26,317 bases of DNA from Pigoraptor chileana (lineage: Eukaryota > Opisthokonta > Filasterea), in assembly GCA_943704495.1 (NCBI GenBank), contig CALSCR010002601.1, forward strand, positions 1 through 26,317. Reading direction: 5' to 3'. Shown here one piece after another: positions 11,189 through 22,832 of the stretch. The translations under genes and the position numbers were made by a program. The stretch's first letter is position 1; each line of letters starts with the position of its first letter. Below the pieces are notes generated by a model, which did not search any database, had not been told where the DNA came from, and saw nothing but the letters and a program-made list of their open reading frames with translations.

Positions 11189-14009
11189 ATGGTGATCCAG
11201 CGAGGCGGCACTGGTGCTGCCCTGTCAAAGTCACATGGCAACATGAATCCCCACCGCGCCCTCGGCACAAAGCAAGCGGGTAATATGCGCACAAAGGCAA
11301 CGATCAACCGGTTGAAGCTGTACAAGAGCGGAGGGAAGGTCATCCGTGCCAGAAACGGCAAGGTTTTGCAGGTATGGCGGCTCTTGTGTTTTTGTGTGAA
11401 TAGTTGGCGCAAACCATCTTAAGAAGGAACCTTTGTTATAGATTGGCCTTGGCGTGCTGTTTGCTTAATGAATCTGGTTGAATCGCTCTCTTTGCAGGCT
11501 GCACCGCTTCAGCAACGGGTTGCGAGTGGTACCGTTGCGCGAGTGCAGGCAGATCGCCGTTGGTTTGGCAATACTCGTGTGATCGGACAGAAGGTTCTCG
11601 AGGTCAGTGCACGGACACATATGATATTGAATTGGGTGCAATATGTTGTATTTCTTTTCTTTGGAGATTTATTGCGTGAATAACACTTTCTTCGCACGTG
11701 TACGCGATACATAACAGGCGTTCCGTCAAGCCATGTCGGAGAAGATGCACGATCCGTACACAGTAGTCATGCGTCAGAGCAAGCTCCCCATGTCGCTGCT
11801 GACAGATTCAACCAAAGTGTCTCGGTCGCATCTGCTCGACACTGAGGCGTTCGACTCTACCTTTGGCCCGAAATCCCAACGAAAGCGCCCGCGCCTGCAA
11901 ACAACGGACATGTCAGAGTATATTGCCGCTGCCAGCACGCTTGCAGAGACATACAGCGAGGAGAAGGATGTGAATCTCCGCAGCGAGACGGATCCACACA
12001 CTGAACGTCCCGAGGTGACTGACAAGATGTTCACAAAGGGACAGTCGCGCCGCATTTGGGGAGAGCTGTATAAAGTTATCGACAGCTCGGATGTCGTCAT
12101 TCAAGTTCTTGATGCTCGGTGCGTATGAATGTGTGTATGTGTGTATGTGTATGTTTGTGTGTGTGCATGTTCGTGTGTGTGTTCGCGTGTGCGTGGCTTT
12201 TGGCAAATACTGGATAAGTGTTGAGTGTTGTCTGTGCCACTCGTGCCCCTTTCTCCAACGCGTCGCTAATCGGGAACGATTTGCAAACACAACAAACAGC
12301 GACCCGATGGGAACGCGGTCCAAGCACATTGAGGACTACATGCGCAAGGAGAAGACGCACAAGCACCTCGTGTTTGTTCTCAACAAGTGCGACCTTGTGC
12401 CGACATGGGCGACCTCGCGGTGGGTCAAGGTGCTCTCGAAGGAGTATCCCACTCTCGCCTTCCACGCCAGCGTCACGAATCCGTTTGGAAAGGGCGCGCT
12501 CATTCAGCTCCTCCGCCAGTTTGGTGCCCTCCACAACGACAAGAAGCAGATTTCGATTGGATTTATCGGATATCCCAACGTCGGAAAGTCGTCGGTCATC
12601 AACACTCTGCGAGGAAAGAAGGTTTGCAAAGTCGCACCCATTCCGGGCGAGACAAAGGTGTGGCAGTACATCACCCTGATGCGCCGCATCTTCCTGATCG
12701 ACTGTCCCGGAGTCGTCTATGCGTCTGGCGACACGGAGACGGACATTGTGTTGAAGGGTGTCGTGCGTGTTGAGAACATAAAGGAGCCTGCCGACCACAT
12801 TCCGACAGTGCTTCAGCGTATCAAGACAGAGTATCTCGCAAAGACGTACGGTGTCGACAAGTGGAGCGACCCCGTCGACTTTTTGGAGCAGATGGCCAAG
12901 CGCATGGGCAAGCTACTCAAGGGAGGCGAGCCTGACGTCAACACTGTGGCAAAGATGATTCTCCACGATTGGCAGCGCGGTCGCGTGCCCTATTTCGTCG
13001 CTCCGCCTCGCGAGGAGGGCGATGAGGCCAAGGGAGAGAATGCCGGCGCATCTGCGGCGACGACCACGACGACGACGACGACGGCAAAGGCGGCTGACTC
13101 GGCCGTTGAGAAGGCGTCCGACGCAAACAACAAGAACGCAAAGTTCCAGGTCAAGCAAAAGCTTTCCAAGATTAGCGTGAATTTGGGTTTTACGGACGAG
13201 GATCTGAAGGGGGATGGCGTTGTTGATGAAAGCGACGGTGACGATGATGGTGACGTGGACAGTGATGTCATCAGCGAGGATGACGAAGGTGATGATGTTG
13301 CCAGCGAGGGCTCGCAACCGGATGTGGCCGCCGCAAAGGGTGACGCAAAGAAGTCGAAGAAGCGCAAGAGCGCGGATGGCGCAGCGGGTGCAATGGACTG
13401 GGAGACAGTGCTTCGGAGTGCCGTGGGGTCTTCTGCCGCCGACAACGGACGTGAAGACGATGGGGACGATGCATCTGACGACAGACCCGCGAAGCGTGCA
13501 CGCGTTATCCACGCAGACGATCCCGAGGCACGTGGTGACAGTGCGGAGGATGATGATCCTGATGTTGAGAGTGCGCGCCGACTGCGACACAAGAAGGTTG
13601 CTGCCCGGTCAAAGATTGTGCAGAACGGCTTTGTTGTGACGGAGAAAGCCACCGTGGTTGCCGATGAGGATGTTGACGATGGTCGCATCAAGAAGACGGT
13701 GAAGGACAAGGTTGGTATGCGTGTGGTGTGGGTGTATGTGCTGTCGCGTGCGGTGTGCGTGTGCGTGTGCGATTGTGTGTCATGGTGAGTGTTTCCGTGT
13801 AAATTTGTTTCTGTGAAGCCATACTGCTATTCACACATGCCATACTCGCCATCGCACGACCACAGCGCAAGACAACCAACAAGATGAAGGTTGGATCTCA
13901 CTATTACGAGGGAGCAAATGTCAAGAACAAGAACACAAAGAAGAAGTCCCCGGGCAAGACCGAGCGCACGTCGCCCGCATCTGCAAAGGGAAAGCGCACC
14001 AGGCGATGA
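11189..14009 (+). CDS. GNL2: Nucleolar GTP-binding protein 2, circularly permuted GTPase (NOG2/NUG2)
   Basis: GNL2/Nog2 is a GTPase of nucleolar and nuclear pre-60S particles that holds the place later taken by the export adaptor NMD3. Five exons: 11189-11371, 11498-11602, 11718-12118, 12300-13710, 13866-14009; 747 residues. The N-terminal NGP1NT region shows [46 protein letters not shown] and [11 protein letters not shown]. The GTPase motifs come in permuted order: NKCD (G4, 258-261), then [11 protein letters not shown] (G5), GYPNVGKSS (G1, 320-328) and DCPGV (G3, 364-368), followed by KLLKGGEPD and DWQRGR. The C-terminal third (about 475-700) is acidic and lysine-rich, with a Thr run encoded by ACG repeats; the end ([16 protein letters not shown], then a basic tail) matches the family's C-terminus. 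Joining across intron 3 rebuilds LDARDPMGTR. The start has ACA before the ATG. Confidence 0.97.
12126..12197. repeat. TG-rich tract at the donor side of GNL2 intron 3
   Basis: Imperfect (TG)n with TATG and CATG interruptions begins within 10 nt of the donor GTGCGT (12119). The same intron ends in a CA-rich stretch before its acceptor (about 12284-12299). Confidence 0.85.
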
Positions 14010-14538
14010 GTCCTCTCTCTCACTGTGATTCACATCCAGACACATCCATGTGCACACTCAGTTTCACTCAAGCACGCATAGCACCACTGCACTAGCGCGC
14101 AAGCGTTCGCGGCGTCGCAGCGAATTCGCCCGTTGACGTTTGACGTTTTTGAGGGTTTTTGTTCACTTTTTGTTCTTTGTTCCCCACTTGCAATCGCTGA
14201 GCACGCCGTTCAGTCGGCTGTGCCTTCGTGGCATGTCATCGCCGTCGTGCGGTTTGGTTCTGTGCATCAATATACCGCACATCGAATTGAAAGAGACAAG
14301 ACGCGTGATTCTGACAAAAACGCGTGTATATAGGTTTGATCTTTCAGGTTGAAGCAGGATATTGTTTGGTGATTGCTCCACCCCGCGCTATTACTATTGT
14401 AAAAAACGAGAGATATATTTAAAGGGGGAGAAGAGACTAGCGTCACCAGTTAAGATGAGAGGCAGTCTCAAATACAGACGAAATGCCCACACGAGTGTTA
14501 TTTTTGCGACAGGCCGCCGTCTTTACGTCTTTACGTCA

Positions 14539-14934
14539 TTACGTCATCGACGCATCGTCACGCTTGATACGGTTGAAGATGATCTCGGGAGCGCAGTATG
14601 CCAGACCGCGCCACTCCACCTCGTCGGCTGATTCACTTCCGACCCTGCTAAGACTCCTTTCTTCTCTCACAATTTCGCTCACTCGCCGATGCTTCTTGAT
14701 TCCAATGAACTCCTCCGTGGCAAGTCTTGATCCCGACTTCCCGCCGCCCGATATGCTAAGCACTGCGAGAGTGCGCGATTGGGGACGCACGGCAGAGGTA
14801 GATGACGACGCCGAGCGAGGGATACTTTCGCCGGGGCACATTGAATGTGCGGGATGTGTGGGAAGTGTGGGATGGGCGACCGACGCGGCCCCGCACACAG
14901 GCAGTATGCACTTGCTTTTGACTGCAGCAGCCAT
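14539..14934 (-). CDS. Hypothetical protein, 131 residues (doubtful)
   Basis: A single open frame from ATG to TAA on the minus strand. The N-terminal half is Ser/Pro-rich and disordered-looking; the C-terminal half is mixed and charged, with segments such as HRRVSEIVREERSLSRVG, DEVEWRGL and PEIIFNRIKRDD that read like a real protein. Codon third positions look GC-rich, as in the neighbouring genes. Against it: the start context (CCT before ATG) lacks the A at -3 seen at most starts here, the plus strand is also open over the same stretch, and I recognise no family. It might be a lone small gene or one exon of a spliced one. Confidence 0.28.
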   Translation of the reverse strand: MAAAVKSKCILPVCGAASVAHPTLPTHPAHSMCPGESIPRSASSSTSAVRPQSRTLAVLSISGGGKSGSRLATEEFIGIKKHRRVSEIVREERSLSRVGSESADEVEWRGLAYCAPEIIFNRIKRDDASMT

Positions 14935-16011
14935 AGGAAACGGAGAACGCGGAGCGCACGGTTATCAAGTGATTGATATCGCGTCAGCACCAAACGACAG
15001 GTGACTATCAAGGGGATTAATACGATCAAATTCTTCCGTTCTTCTTAATGATTTGCGCAGAGTTTCTCAGTTGATTGGCTCCCGTTGAGCTTTGGCCCGT
15101 TGAGCGCACAACACTTGCGTGAGTTGTCGACGCGCCACAGTTCATTATGACGGGTTTTGCACACTCGCTAAAAGGTGATGCTGCTGTCATCAGCCAACGT
15201 TGAGTGCATGGAGTGCGACGTAGGCGTATTCGATTTTGCCCTTTCTTTCGTGGGACGGAACTTAGATAAGATAGGGCGTAATGCTGTCCACGCAATGGAT
15301 GGTATAGGAGATTCATGAGTGGAACGCCGGGAATGATAACACCGTGATCCGGTCAAGGACCGCCCTATTATGTACTTACTTGGCGGACTAATTGGTATGT
15401 GAAGCGGAGCCTTAATGCTGGTAACCAACTTGTGTAAAATCCGATTTTAAGGGGAACAAAAAAAGTAAAATTACATATTAAGCTGCGTACACGGGACCGG
15501 AGATCTGCCGATATAGTTCCGGTGTGTGTCACTGTAGGATCGTTGCATGGCTGCCAGGCAAACTAAGCCCTCTCAGTGGCTGCTTCGTGGCAATGGCGCT
15601 CGTTCGATCTGCACTACACAGTTTGACCGTCTCAATTGACGCACTAAAAGGGCGTTCCGGTCGCGAGTCACGCGTCGTCAGTTGCCGTATGTCGTCTCGC
15701 GCATCTTGCCCGACCCCCCCACATCTTTTCAACTGAGGACCATGCAGAAGTTTTTCAGAGATGTTTATTGCTTCCGTTTAGAATAATGCGCTTCTTTAAA
15801 ACTACAAACTGGGACGGCCAATAAACATGGTTTGCTTTGCCGGTGTGGCCGTGCACAATCCGTGTCAAGATGCCGTTGGCGATTGCAACGAACGGCAGCG
15901 GCATTGTCCGCTGTTACCAGCGCACTTACCAAAAAGGGACTGTGACGCACACTCTCGCGCTCTTATTGGCTGGATTGCCCGGACAGATTGACTGTGTGCC
16001 GTCATTTGGTA

Positions 16012-16031
16012 ATGACGCAATGGTCACGTGA
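16012..16031. promoter_or_regulatory. ATF-like word and palindromic E-box upstream of fumarase
   Basis: TGACGCAAT (16012-16020) is followed closely by the perfect palindrome TCACGTGA (16024-16031), about 220 bp before the fumarase ATG. They resemble bZIP and bHLH-zip sites. CACGTG is common throughout this sequence, so this is tentative. Confidence 0.25.
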
Positions 16032-16248
16032 GCCACCGTGCGAAATCTCTCAGTTCGGCACGGTCGGCGCGGTTCTGCCGAAACACACGGACGTTTGGCA
16101 GAGATCATTCTATCCTCGAAAGTTGCGACATTATGGAATAATTCCATCTCCGTTCTCGAGACCTATAAGCATAAGAGCGCATATGATCCAACAGCCCCAG
16201 ATCACTATCATTTTCTCTCGCCTTAGGGTCTGAACCTTAAGGACGAAA

Positions 16249-18688
16249 ATGAGCGGCACCACGGGATTCCGCACCGAAAAGGACTCCATGGGGGAGATCC
16301 AGGTGGCCACGGACAAGTACTGGGGTGCACAGACCCAGCGCTCTCTGCACCACTTTCACATCGGCACGGAGCACTTTCCGCGGGGTGGGTCAAATGGGGA
16401 CAACAATGATGCATGCCCTCTCATTGCCTACGCCGACACTAACCCTGGCATCATTTGATTCATGTCTACGGCCATGACAACATGCAGAGATGATTCGTGC
16501 TCTCGGAGTGCTCAAGAAGGTGCGTATTGACGATGGTAATATGTGTACTTGTGCGTGTGTTTGCTTATTCTCTGGCGCTTCATCTTTGCAGTGGTTTGCC
16601 GTGGGGTATGCTATTCTTTCAGTGCAATTGCATGTCACTAAACAAACAACACCGTGCCATGTCCCCCTGCAGGCGGCTGCCATCACAAACGGACGATTGG
16701 GCATGCTGCCGCAGGAGAAGGTTGACCTGATCTCTCGCGCTGCGGACGAAGTCATCGACGGACGACTTGATGCGCACTTTCCTCTGTATGTGTGGCAGAC
16801 TGGAAGCGGCACCCAGACAAACATGAACGCAAATGAGGTCATTTCCAACCGGGCCATCGAGATGGTCGGTGGCGTCATGGGATCCCAGAAGCCGATCCAC
16901 CCGAACGATGACGGTAAGGACGGGTGCTGGTATTGTCGTGTGTCGGAGGCTGTATGTATGTGCATGTGTGTATCTGTGTGCGTGCAGGTGTGCGTGTATA
17001 TGTAAAGTGCGTGTATATTGTGTGAACGCAGTTTATTCGGGTGTCGGCAGACCTATCGTTTTCACATCTCAACCGAAAGTGGATGTCCTTCTCCTCCACC
17101 GCCAACACACACACACCTCTTCGCACGCGCAGTGAATCGCGGACAATCATCGAATGACACATTTCCCACAGCGATGCACATTGCAGCAGCAGAGCAGATT
17201 GTGCATGCACTCCGCCCTTCAATCATTGCCCTCCGCGACGCCCTCAAATCAAAGTCAGACCAGTGGCAGTCGATTGTGAAGATTGGTCGCACCCATCTGC
17301 AGGTATGCATGGCGGCATTTTGATGACGCGTATGGCGGGAATCCCTTTGCTTTTGCTTTCATCTTTGTGCTTGCCATTCCCTCTCAACTGCCTCATTGAG
17401 GCTGCAACCCTGTTCAATCTGAATACATGTGGGGGAGATTGCATAAACACACACACGCACACACACGCACACACACACACACGCACACAAGAACGTGACG
17501 TACAAACCTCTCATAACACACATTGCTTATATTTTCATGCCCATCGTCCATCATCCTCATTCGCGTCGTAGGATGCAACGCCACTCACACTTGGCCAGGA
17601 GTTCTCCGGATATGTGGCGCAGCTGGACGGCGTCCTTGTGGGCATCGATGCAACCCTTGACCGGGTGTTTCAGCTTGCACTTGGTGGCACTGCCGTTGGC
17701 ACTGGTCTCAACACGCACGCGCGCTACGCAGAGGAGAGCGCAAAAGCCATCGCCGAGCTGACGGGGCTCCCCTTTCGGTCGGCGCCGAACAAGTTTGCCG
17801 CGCTTGCCGGAAACGACGAGCTCGTTGCACTGCACGGGTCACTCAAGACACTCGCGGCAACGCTGAATAAGATTGCAAATGACATTCGTTGGCTTGGATC
17901 GGGTCCGCGGTGTGGCTTTGGAGAGCTTGTGCTGCCCGAGAACGAGCCCGGGTCGTCGATTATGCCGGGGAAAGTCAATCCGACGCAGTGCGAGGCCATC
18001 ACGATGATTGCGGCACAAGTCATGGGTGGGTGGTGCTCATGTTTACTTGCGTGTGTTGGTGTGCATGTACGTGCATTTGTTGGTGTGTATCGTGTGTGTG
18101 TGTGTGTGTGTGTGTGTGCCTGTGCGTGTTGTGATGATTGTGTGTGTGTGTATGTGTGCAGTTGATGGATGATTATGCATGGCGTTCAGTTTTGTCATCA
18201 TCCCCCCCCAACTCCCCCGCCTCTTCCCAACACACACGTACCACACATACACACATACACACAACAAACTCACTTTACATGGATGTCTCTGCCTTTGCTC
18301 CGCGACAGGCAACGACGTCTCCGTCAACATTGGCGGAATGAGCGGCAATTTTGAGCTCAACGTATTCAAGCCCGTGATCATTCATAATGTGCTCCAGTCC
18401 ATTCGACTGATGGCCGACGGCGCGCGCAGCTTCCGCGAATTCTGCATTGATGGTAGGGCCACTTGGGCTGTTTTGCTATTTTGAGTTACACTGTGTCGCA
18501 TGAGGACACACCCACGCACCCACACACACCCAAACACCCACACCTACACGCACACAAGCATATGCATCAGCAATATGTCTATGTACTATAGGTGGTATAC
18601 GGGCTTTTGATTTGCACGACTTGCATATTTGTCTCACACCTGTGGAGTCCATCAGCACAGCGCCTGAGACACTGACTTGAATCCTACA

Positions 18689-18758
<70 letters not shown>

Positions 18759-19226
18759 TCACACATTCACACACACACGCACACACACAAACACACGACG
18801 CGCGCGCGTAGGTCTGTTTCCCAACACTGTGCGCATCAACGAACACCTCACGCACAGCCTTATGCTTGTAACGGCACTCAACCCGCACATTGGTTACGAC
18901 AACTCGGCAAAGATCGCTAAGAAGGTTGGGGATGATGTTGCACTTCTGGATGGGTTGCGTTTGTGGTTACTAGTAGGGTGAGGCTATTGAACTCAACAAC
19001 GGACGTAATGGAGTGTCTGCAGTAATACGAAGGCGGTGTATTGCGTCGATTGCATTTCCTGATTAGCGTTTGTCACACGGACGGATGTGTTCTTGTTCTT
19101 ATAACTTTGCAGGCACACGCGGAAGGCACGTCGCTCAAGGAGGCTGCGATTGCAATGGGATTGCTCACATCCGAACAGTTTGACCAGTGGGTCATCCCAG
19201 AGAAGATGACGAGGCCATCTCAGTGA
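16249..19226 (+). CDS. Fumarate hydratase, class II (FumC/FH type)
   Basis: Interconverts fumarate and L-malate. Eight exons: 16249-16384, 16488-16519, 16673-16913, 17133-17302, 17572-18025, 18309-18452, 18812-18924, 19113-19226; 467 residues, the usual size. Landmarks: [69 protein letters not shown] with the catalytic His (191), [10 protein letters not shown], and the flexible active-site loop [11 protein letters not shown] with the catalytic Ser (about 321-322), then [27 protein letters not shown] is as I recall it from Escherichia coli FumC, while human FH has HTQDAVPLTLGQE. The protein starts at the FumC-like [11 protein letters not shown] block with no mitochondrial presequence, and an in-frame TGA lies 18 nt before the ATG (AAA context), so a cytosolic enzyme is implied unless an upstream exon is spliced on. 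Introns 3 and 5 are UG-rich at the front and CA-rich at the back. Confidence 0.96.
17446..17490. repeat. (CA)n tract in fumarase intron 4
   Basis: CA and CACG units in the second half of a 269-nt intron, about 80 nt before the TAG acceptor of exon 5. Confidence 0.8.
18041..18270. repeat. UG-rich then CA-rich halves of fumarase intron 5
   Basis: From just after the donor (GTGGGT, 18026) to about 18162 the intron is built of TG-rich words including a pure (TG)n run (about 18092-18118). From about 18228 to 18270 it is ACACAC/CATACAC. The two halves are complementary and could pair in the RNA. Confidence 0.75.
18692..18797. repeat. (CA)n microsatellite before the exon 7 acceptor of fumarase
   Basis: A long, almost pure CA run (to about 18756), then ACATTC interruptions and more CA, ending in a GCGCGC stretch and the TAG acceptor at 18809-18811. 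Confidence 0.95.
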
Positions 19227-19780
19227 AACGAAGTGTGCGACTGCGTGCGTGCGTGTGTGTGTGTGTTGGACTGCCAATTCTGATGACATGAATCTTCGGC
19301 ATAGCGAACCACATTAAAAAATGATGTACGCCAAATGCCTTGCTCACAATGCAGAGTATTATATGCATACACAGCCTTTTCCTTTGAAATTTGATATGTA
19401 TTTAATACAATGAAGTAAGTTGTGTTTTTGAAAGTTTCTGCAGCAACGCCAAAAAAGAAAAATTTACGCAGGCCAGAATACAAGAGGGAATGGGAAAAAA
19501 ACGAATCACACTGCTGAGACACACACGCGCAATACGAATGCGTTCAGCGGCCGACACAAACGCAACAGACGGAATGCAGCAACCAAGATTGGTATTTAGT
19601 CGACACGGACCACAGCCACACATACACACACACACTGACACATGCTTTCGTGCACGAGTGAGCTCAGGACCACATACAACCGCATCCATAGAAACCCCGA
19701 AACGCCAACAAGTGTTATTGCGCAATGGAGGCGCGGGGAGTGTGCGTGGCAATGGGCAGTAATGGGACACAAGCGGTGCT
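19227..19780. other. Convergent spacer between fumarase and DNAI2
   Basis: Both genes end here, facing each other over 554 bp. It holds a short TG tract right after the fumarase stop, an A/T-rich middle (about 19310-19500) and a CA tract near 19620. There is no exact AATAAA on either strand, and no coding region is supported. Confidence 0.6.
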
Positions 19781-22454
19781 TTACTGCGAGGGCGGGTCCT
19801 CCGACTGCCCCTGCTGGTCATCGTGGCCTCCATCCTGCCCGTCCTCCGCAAGGCTGTCGTCGGGCGCCTCCTCGTCATAATAGTCGCCGTCGCCTGAATT
19901 GCACGACAAACACGATAAGGGTGTGGAGATGACAAGAGAAACTAATTAGTGCTTTGCTTTCGAATGGATGTGCATATACCAACAGAAATACTGCATCAAG
20001 TCAGTGTCTAGGGCGCTATGCCCATGGACTCCTCTACATTTTAGAGTGTGGGAGAGGGGAGAAACAGAAATAAAGAGAAAATCAGCCCACCTTCTCCATC
20101 GATGGGCTCGCCTTCCTCGTCCATGGTGAAGTCGTCGTTGGTTTCCCCCTGGGCGTTTCCAATGGCAGATCCTGCACGACGAGACAAGCGACAGAGTATG
20201 AGACAAAGGAGGCGCTAAGAATGAAACTTTACAACACACACACACACGCACGCACGCAACAGCAATGCACAACCCCCCAACCTACCGGTGCGACCCTCGC
20301 TCATCTGGAGCTCCTGCTGCTTCACGCCCTCCTCCTCGGCGGCCTTCTCCGCCTTGATAATGTTCCAAAAGTCCTGCTCAGCCCTCTGGATCGGATCGCC
20401 TTCCTCGTCGTCTCCATGGCCACGGCGGTCGCCACGTGCACTGCTGGGTTTCGTGCGCTCGGCCGCTTGCGCCTTGAGACGGATCTCACGAGCGCGCGTC
20501 TCAAGTGTTTTTTCGCGCTTGGCCTCACGCTCAAACATCTGCAATTGTCATTCCACCATGATAAAAAGAAAACACATTAACATCAAAACAAAGAGTTGGG
20601 TTGATTCAGAAGCAGGCAACACAATTGCATTGCAACGGCCAATGTAACAAAAGAGACGGTTGCCACACAAAACCACAGACATGCACCTGGGAGACCGACG
20701 CCTTCTCGTTGGGCTGCATCATGTAGAGCGAATCACCAAGCTCGAGGAGAGTTGTGATGCCGTCCTTTCCACCCGTCGCAATGAGGCGGCCTTGCTCTTG
20801 CACGCGCAGTGATGTGAGCGCAGAGTCCGACACCTGGACTCACGCACGCAGCAGAAACAAACGAGGCAATCAAGACAGCGCGATGAGCAAAGCAACAAAC
20901 TGCTGTGAGCATAGTGACTTGCGTAAGTAAGACAGATACATATATACACATGCATACACATACAAGCACATATAAACACACGCGGGCGCGCGCACACACC
21001 TGAAGCGTGAGAGTGGGGTCGTTCTGCTTGAACAGGTAGTCCCACACGTCGAGCGTGCCATCCATCTTTGTCGTGAAGAAGACTCCGGGGCGCGTCGGGC
21101 TCCAGCATCCGTCTGTGAGGTAAGGCACGTGATACTTGGTCCACATGATGGGTGTGCGGAGATCTTCGCTCCATATCTGCAAACACACAAAAAATAAAAT
21201 AAGATGAAGAGTAAACATCAGAGAAGCTTTCAAGGCAAAAACGACAAACACACCGAGTGCATCACCAACACATAAAGCACAGGAGAAAAAGAGCGCTTGC
21301 AGGGGGTACTATTGCGCAAAATTTGTAAAAAAAATAGAGTGCACAAGAGACGCACCCGTGCAGCCCAGTCGCCGACAGTGAGAAAGTTCTTGGGGAAGAA
21401 GGGGTTTCGCTGGAGTGCGTAGACGGGGCCGTGGTGTCCCGTGTACGTCGCAACAATGCGCTCCGACGGGTTCTTTGCCTTCCGGTTGCACGCGAGAATG
21501 TGCCCAAGCTCTGTGCCGACCATGAATTTGGTAGGCTGCACAAGGTACACACAAAAGACAGAGCAATGGAAGCGGTAAGAAACAGACCCAACAGCACCTT
21601 GGTTTGCGAGGCCATGCTCACACTGACTGGAGTACACGCCAGACACTCCCAGCAATGATAACGCTAGAGACAGTAACAGCAAGTAGCAACACACCGCTTT
21701 CACACGCGGCTCCAACGACACAGAACACAAAAGAGAACAGACGGCGCAGCAGCAAACGCACCATTGTGGATTCGTACTCGAGGGCGACGGCGCCAAGAGG
21801 GCTTCCGCTCTTTTCGGGATCCAACAGCAGCGACTCTGTTGGTTCGCCCATTTTGCGTATGTCCCACCACAGCACCTGGCCGTCGGTCGATGCAGAAAAG
21901 AACTCTGTGCCTGTCTTTGATGAGATCCACAGTGCCTTGTACACGGGATCACGGTGGCTGCGCTCAATCGGCGAGACATCGACAGGTTGCGAGCCCTTGC
22001 GCGTGTCCCAAAAGGCTGTGGCGTGTGGCAGACAAGGGCGAGATTAGGCACAGGAAAGAGTTCGTGCAAAGGATAGAGAGAGCGCGTGTATGTGTATGTG
22101 TGTGTGCGTGCGAGTGCGCATGTGTTTGCATAAGTGCGTAAAACAGTAAATCAAACTTCCGAAACAAAAAGACGTCACGCGCCACTACTCACAGACAAGG
22201 CCGTTGTATGAGCCACCGACGAGAATATGGGGGTCCTTTGGGTTGTACTCGAGGCACAGCAGCGGCGATGCAGGCTTGATCACTTGGTCGGGTGTGTTTG
22301 GGTTCTCAATGTCCCAAATGTATGAGTCCAGAGACATGCCAGAGGGCATGTGCTGAAAATCGAGGATGGAATAGGCAACGGCGACCTTGCGAGCGCCATC
22401 GGGATACCACGAAATGGACGTCGCAGATCGCGCGATCGGAGAGGGATCCCTGTG

Positions 22455-22503
<49 letters not shown>

Positions 22504-22761
22504 TGTGTGTGAGTGAGTGTGTGTGAGTGTGTGTAGAGTGTGGGTGCGTGTTTGTTTGTTTGTGACCAATGGGCGCCAGAATGCAGAGTGGGTTGTGTCG
22601 TAAGCACATTATTTCACACGAGCGAATCAGCAAAGGCGTAGCAATTTGACCGCGTTTGCAATCAAGCGCCGTTTCAGAACATCACAATACATGAGTGTGT
22701 GTGTGTGTTTGGTGTTTGGGATTCGATTTAAGTGCCATGCCCATAAACTCCACGGAGAGCG

Positions 22762-22832
<71 letters not shown>

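Larger units (their letters stand above)
14010..16248. other. Long intergenic region before the fumarase gene
   Basis: At 2.2 kb this is the longest stretch without a convincing gene. It contains the 3' flank of GNL2 and the promoter of the fumarase gene. One 131-codon minus-strand ORF (14934-14539) is a weak candidate gene. Other short ORFs (around 15026-15428 and 15524-15736, open on both strands) match nothing I know. Toward the fumarase end are CCAAT words on both strands (about 15818 and 15962), TGACGCAAT (16012-16020), a palindromic TCACGTGA (16024-16031) and TATAAG (16164-16169). No tRNA, snRNA or repeat family was recognised. Confidence 0.55.

Noticed and set aside
12990-13709. 239-codon Ser-rich open frame on the minus strand
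   Set aside because: It mirrors the acidic GAT/GAC and Ala-rich codons of GNL2; the composition explains the lack of stops.
11372-13865. Intronic snoRNAs in GNL2
   Set aside because: Ribosome-biogenesis genes often host them, but none of the four introns shows a paired C box (RTGATGA) and D box (CTGA) at suitable spacing.
15524-15736. Overlapping open frames on both strands as a possible transposon remnant
   Set aside because: No terminal repeats, no catalytic motif and no second copy in the window; too short to call.
15988-16233. Upstream frame in phase with fumarase as an N-terminal targeting extension
   Set aside because: An in-frame TGA at 16231-16233 separates it from the ATG at 16249; only an unseen splice could join them.
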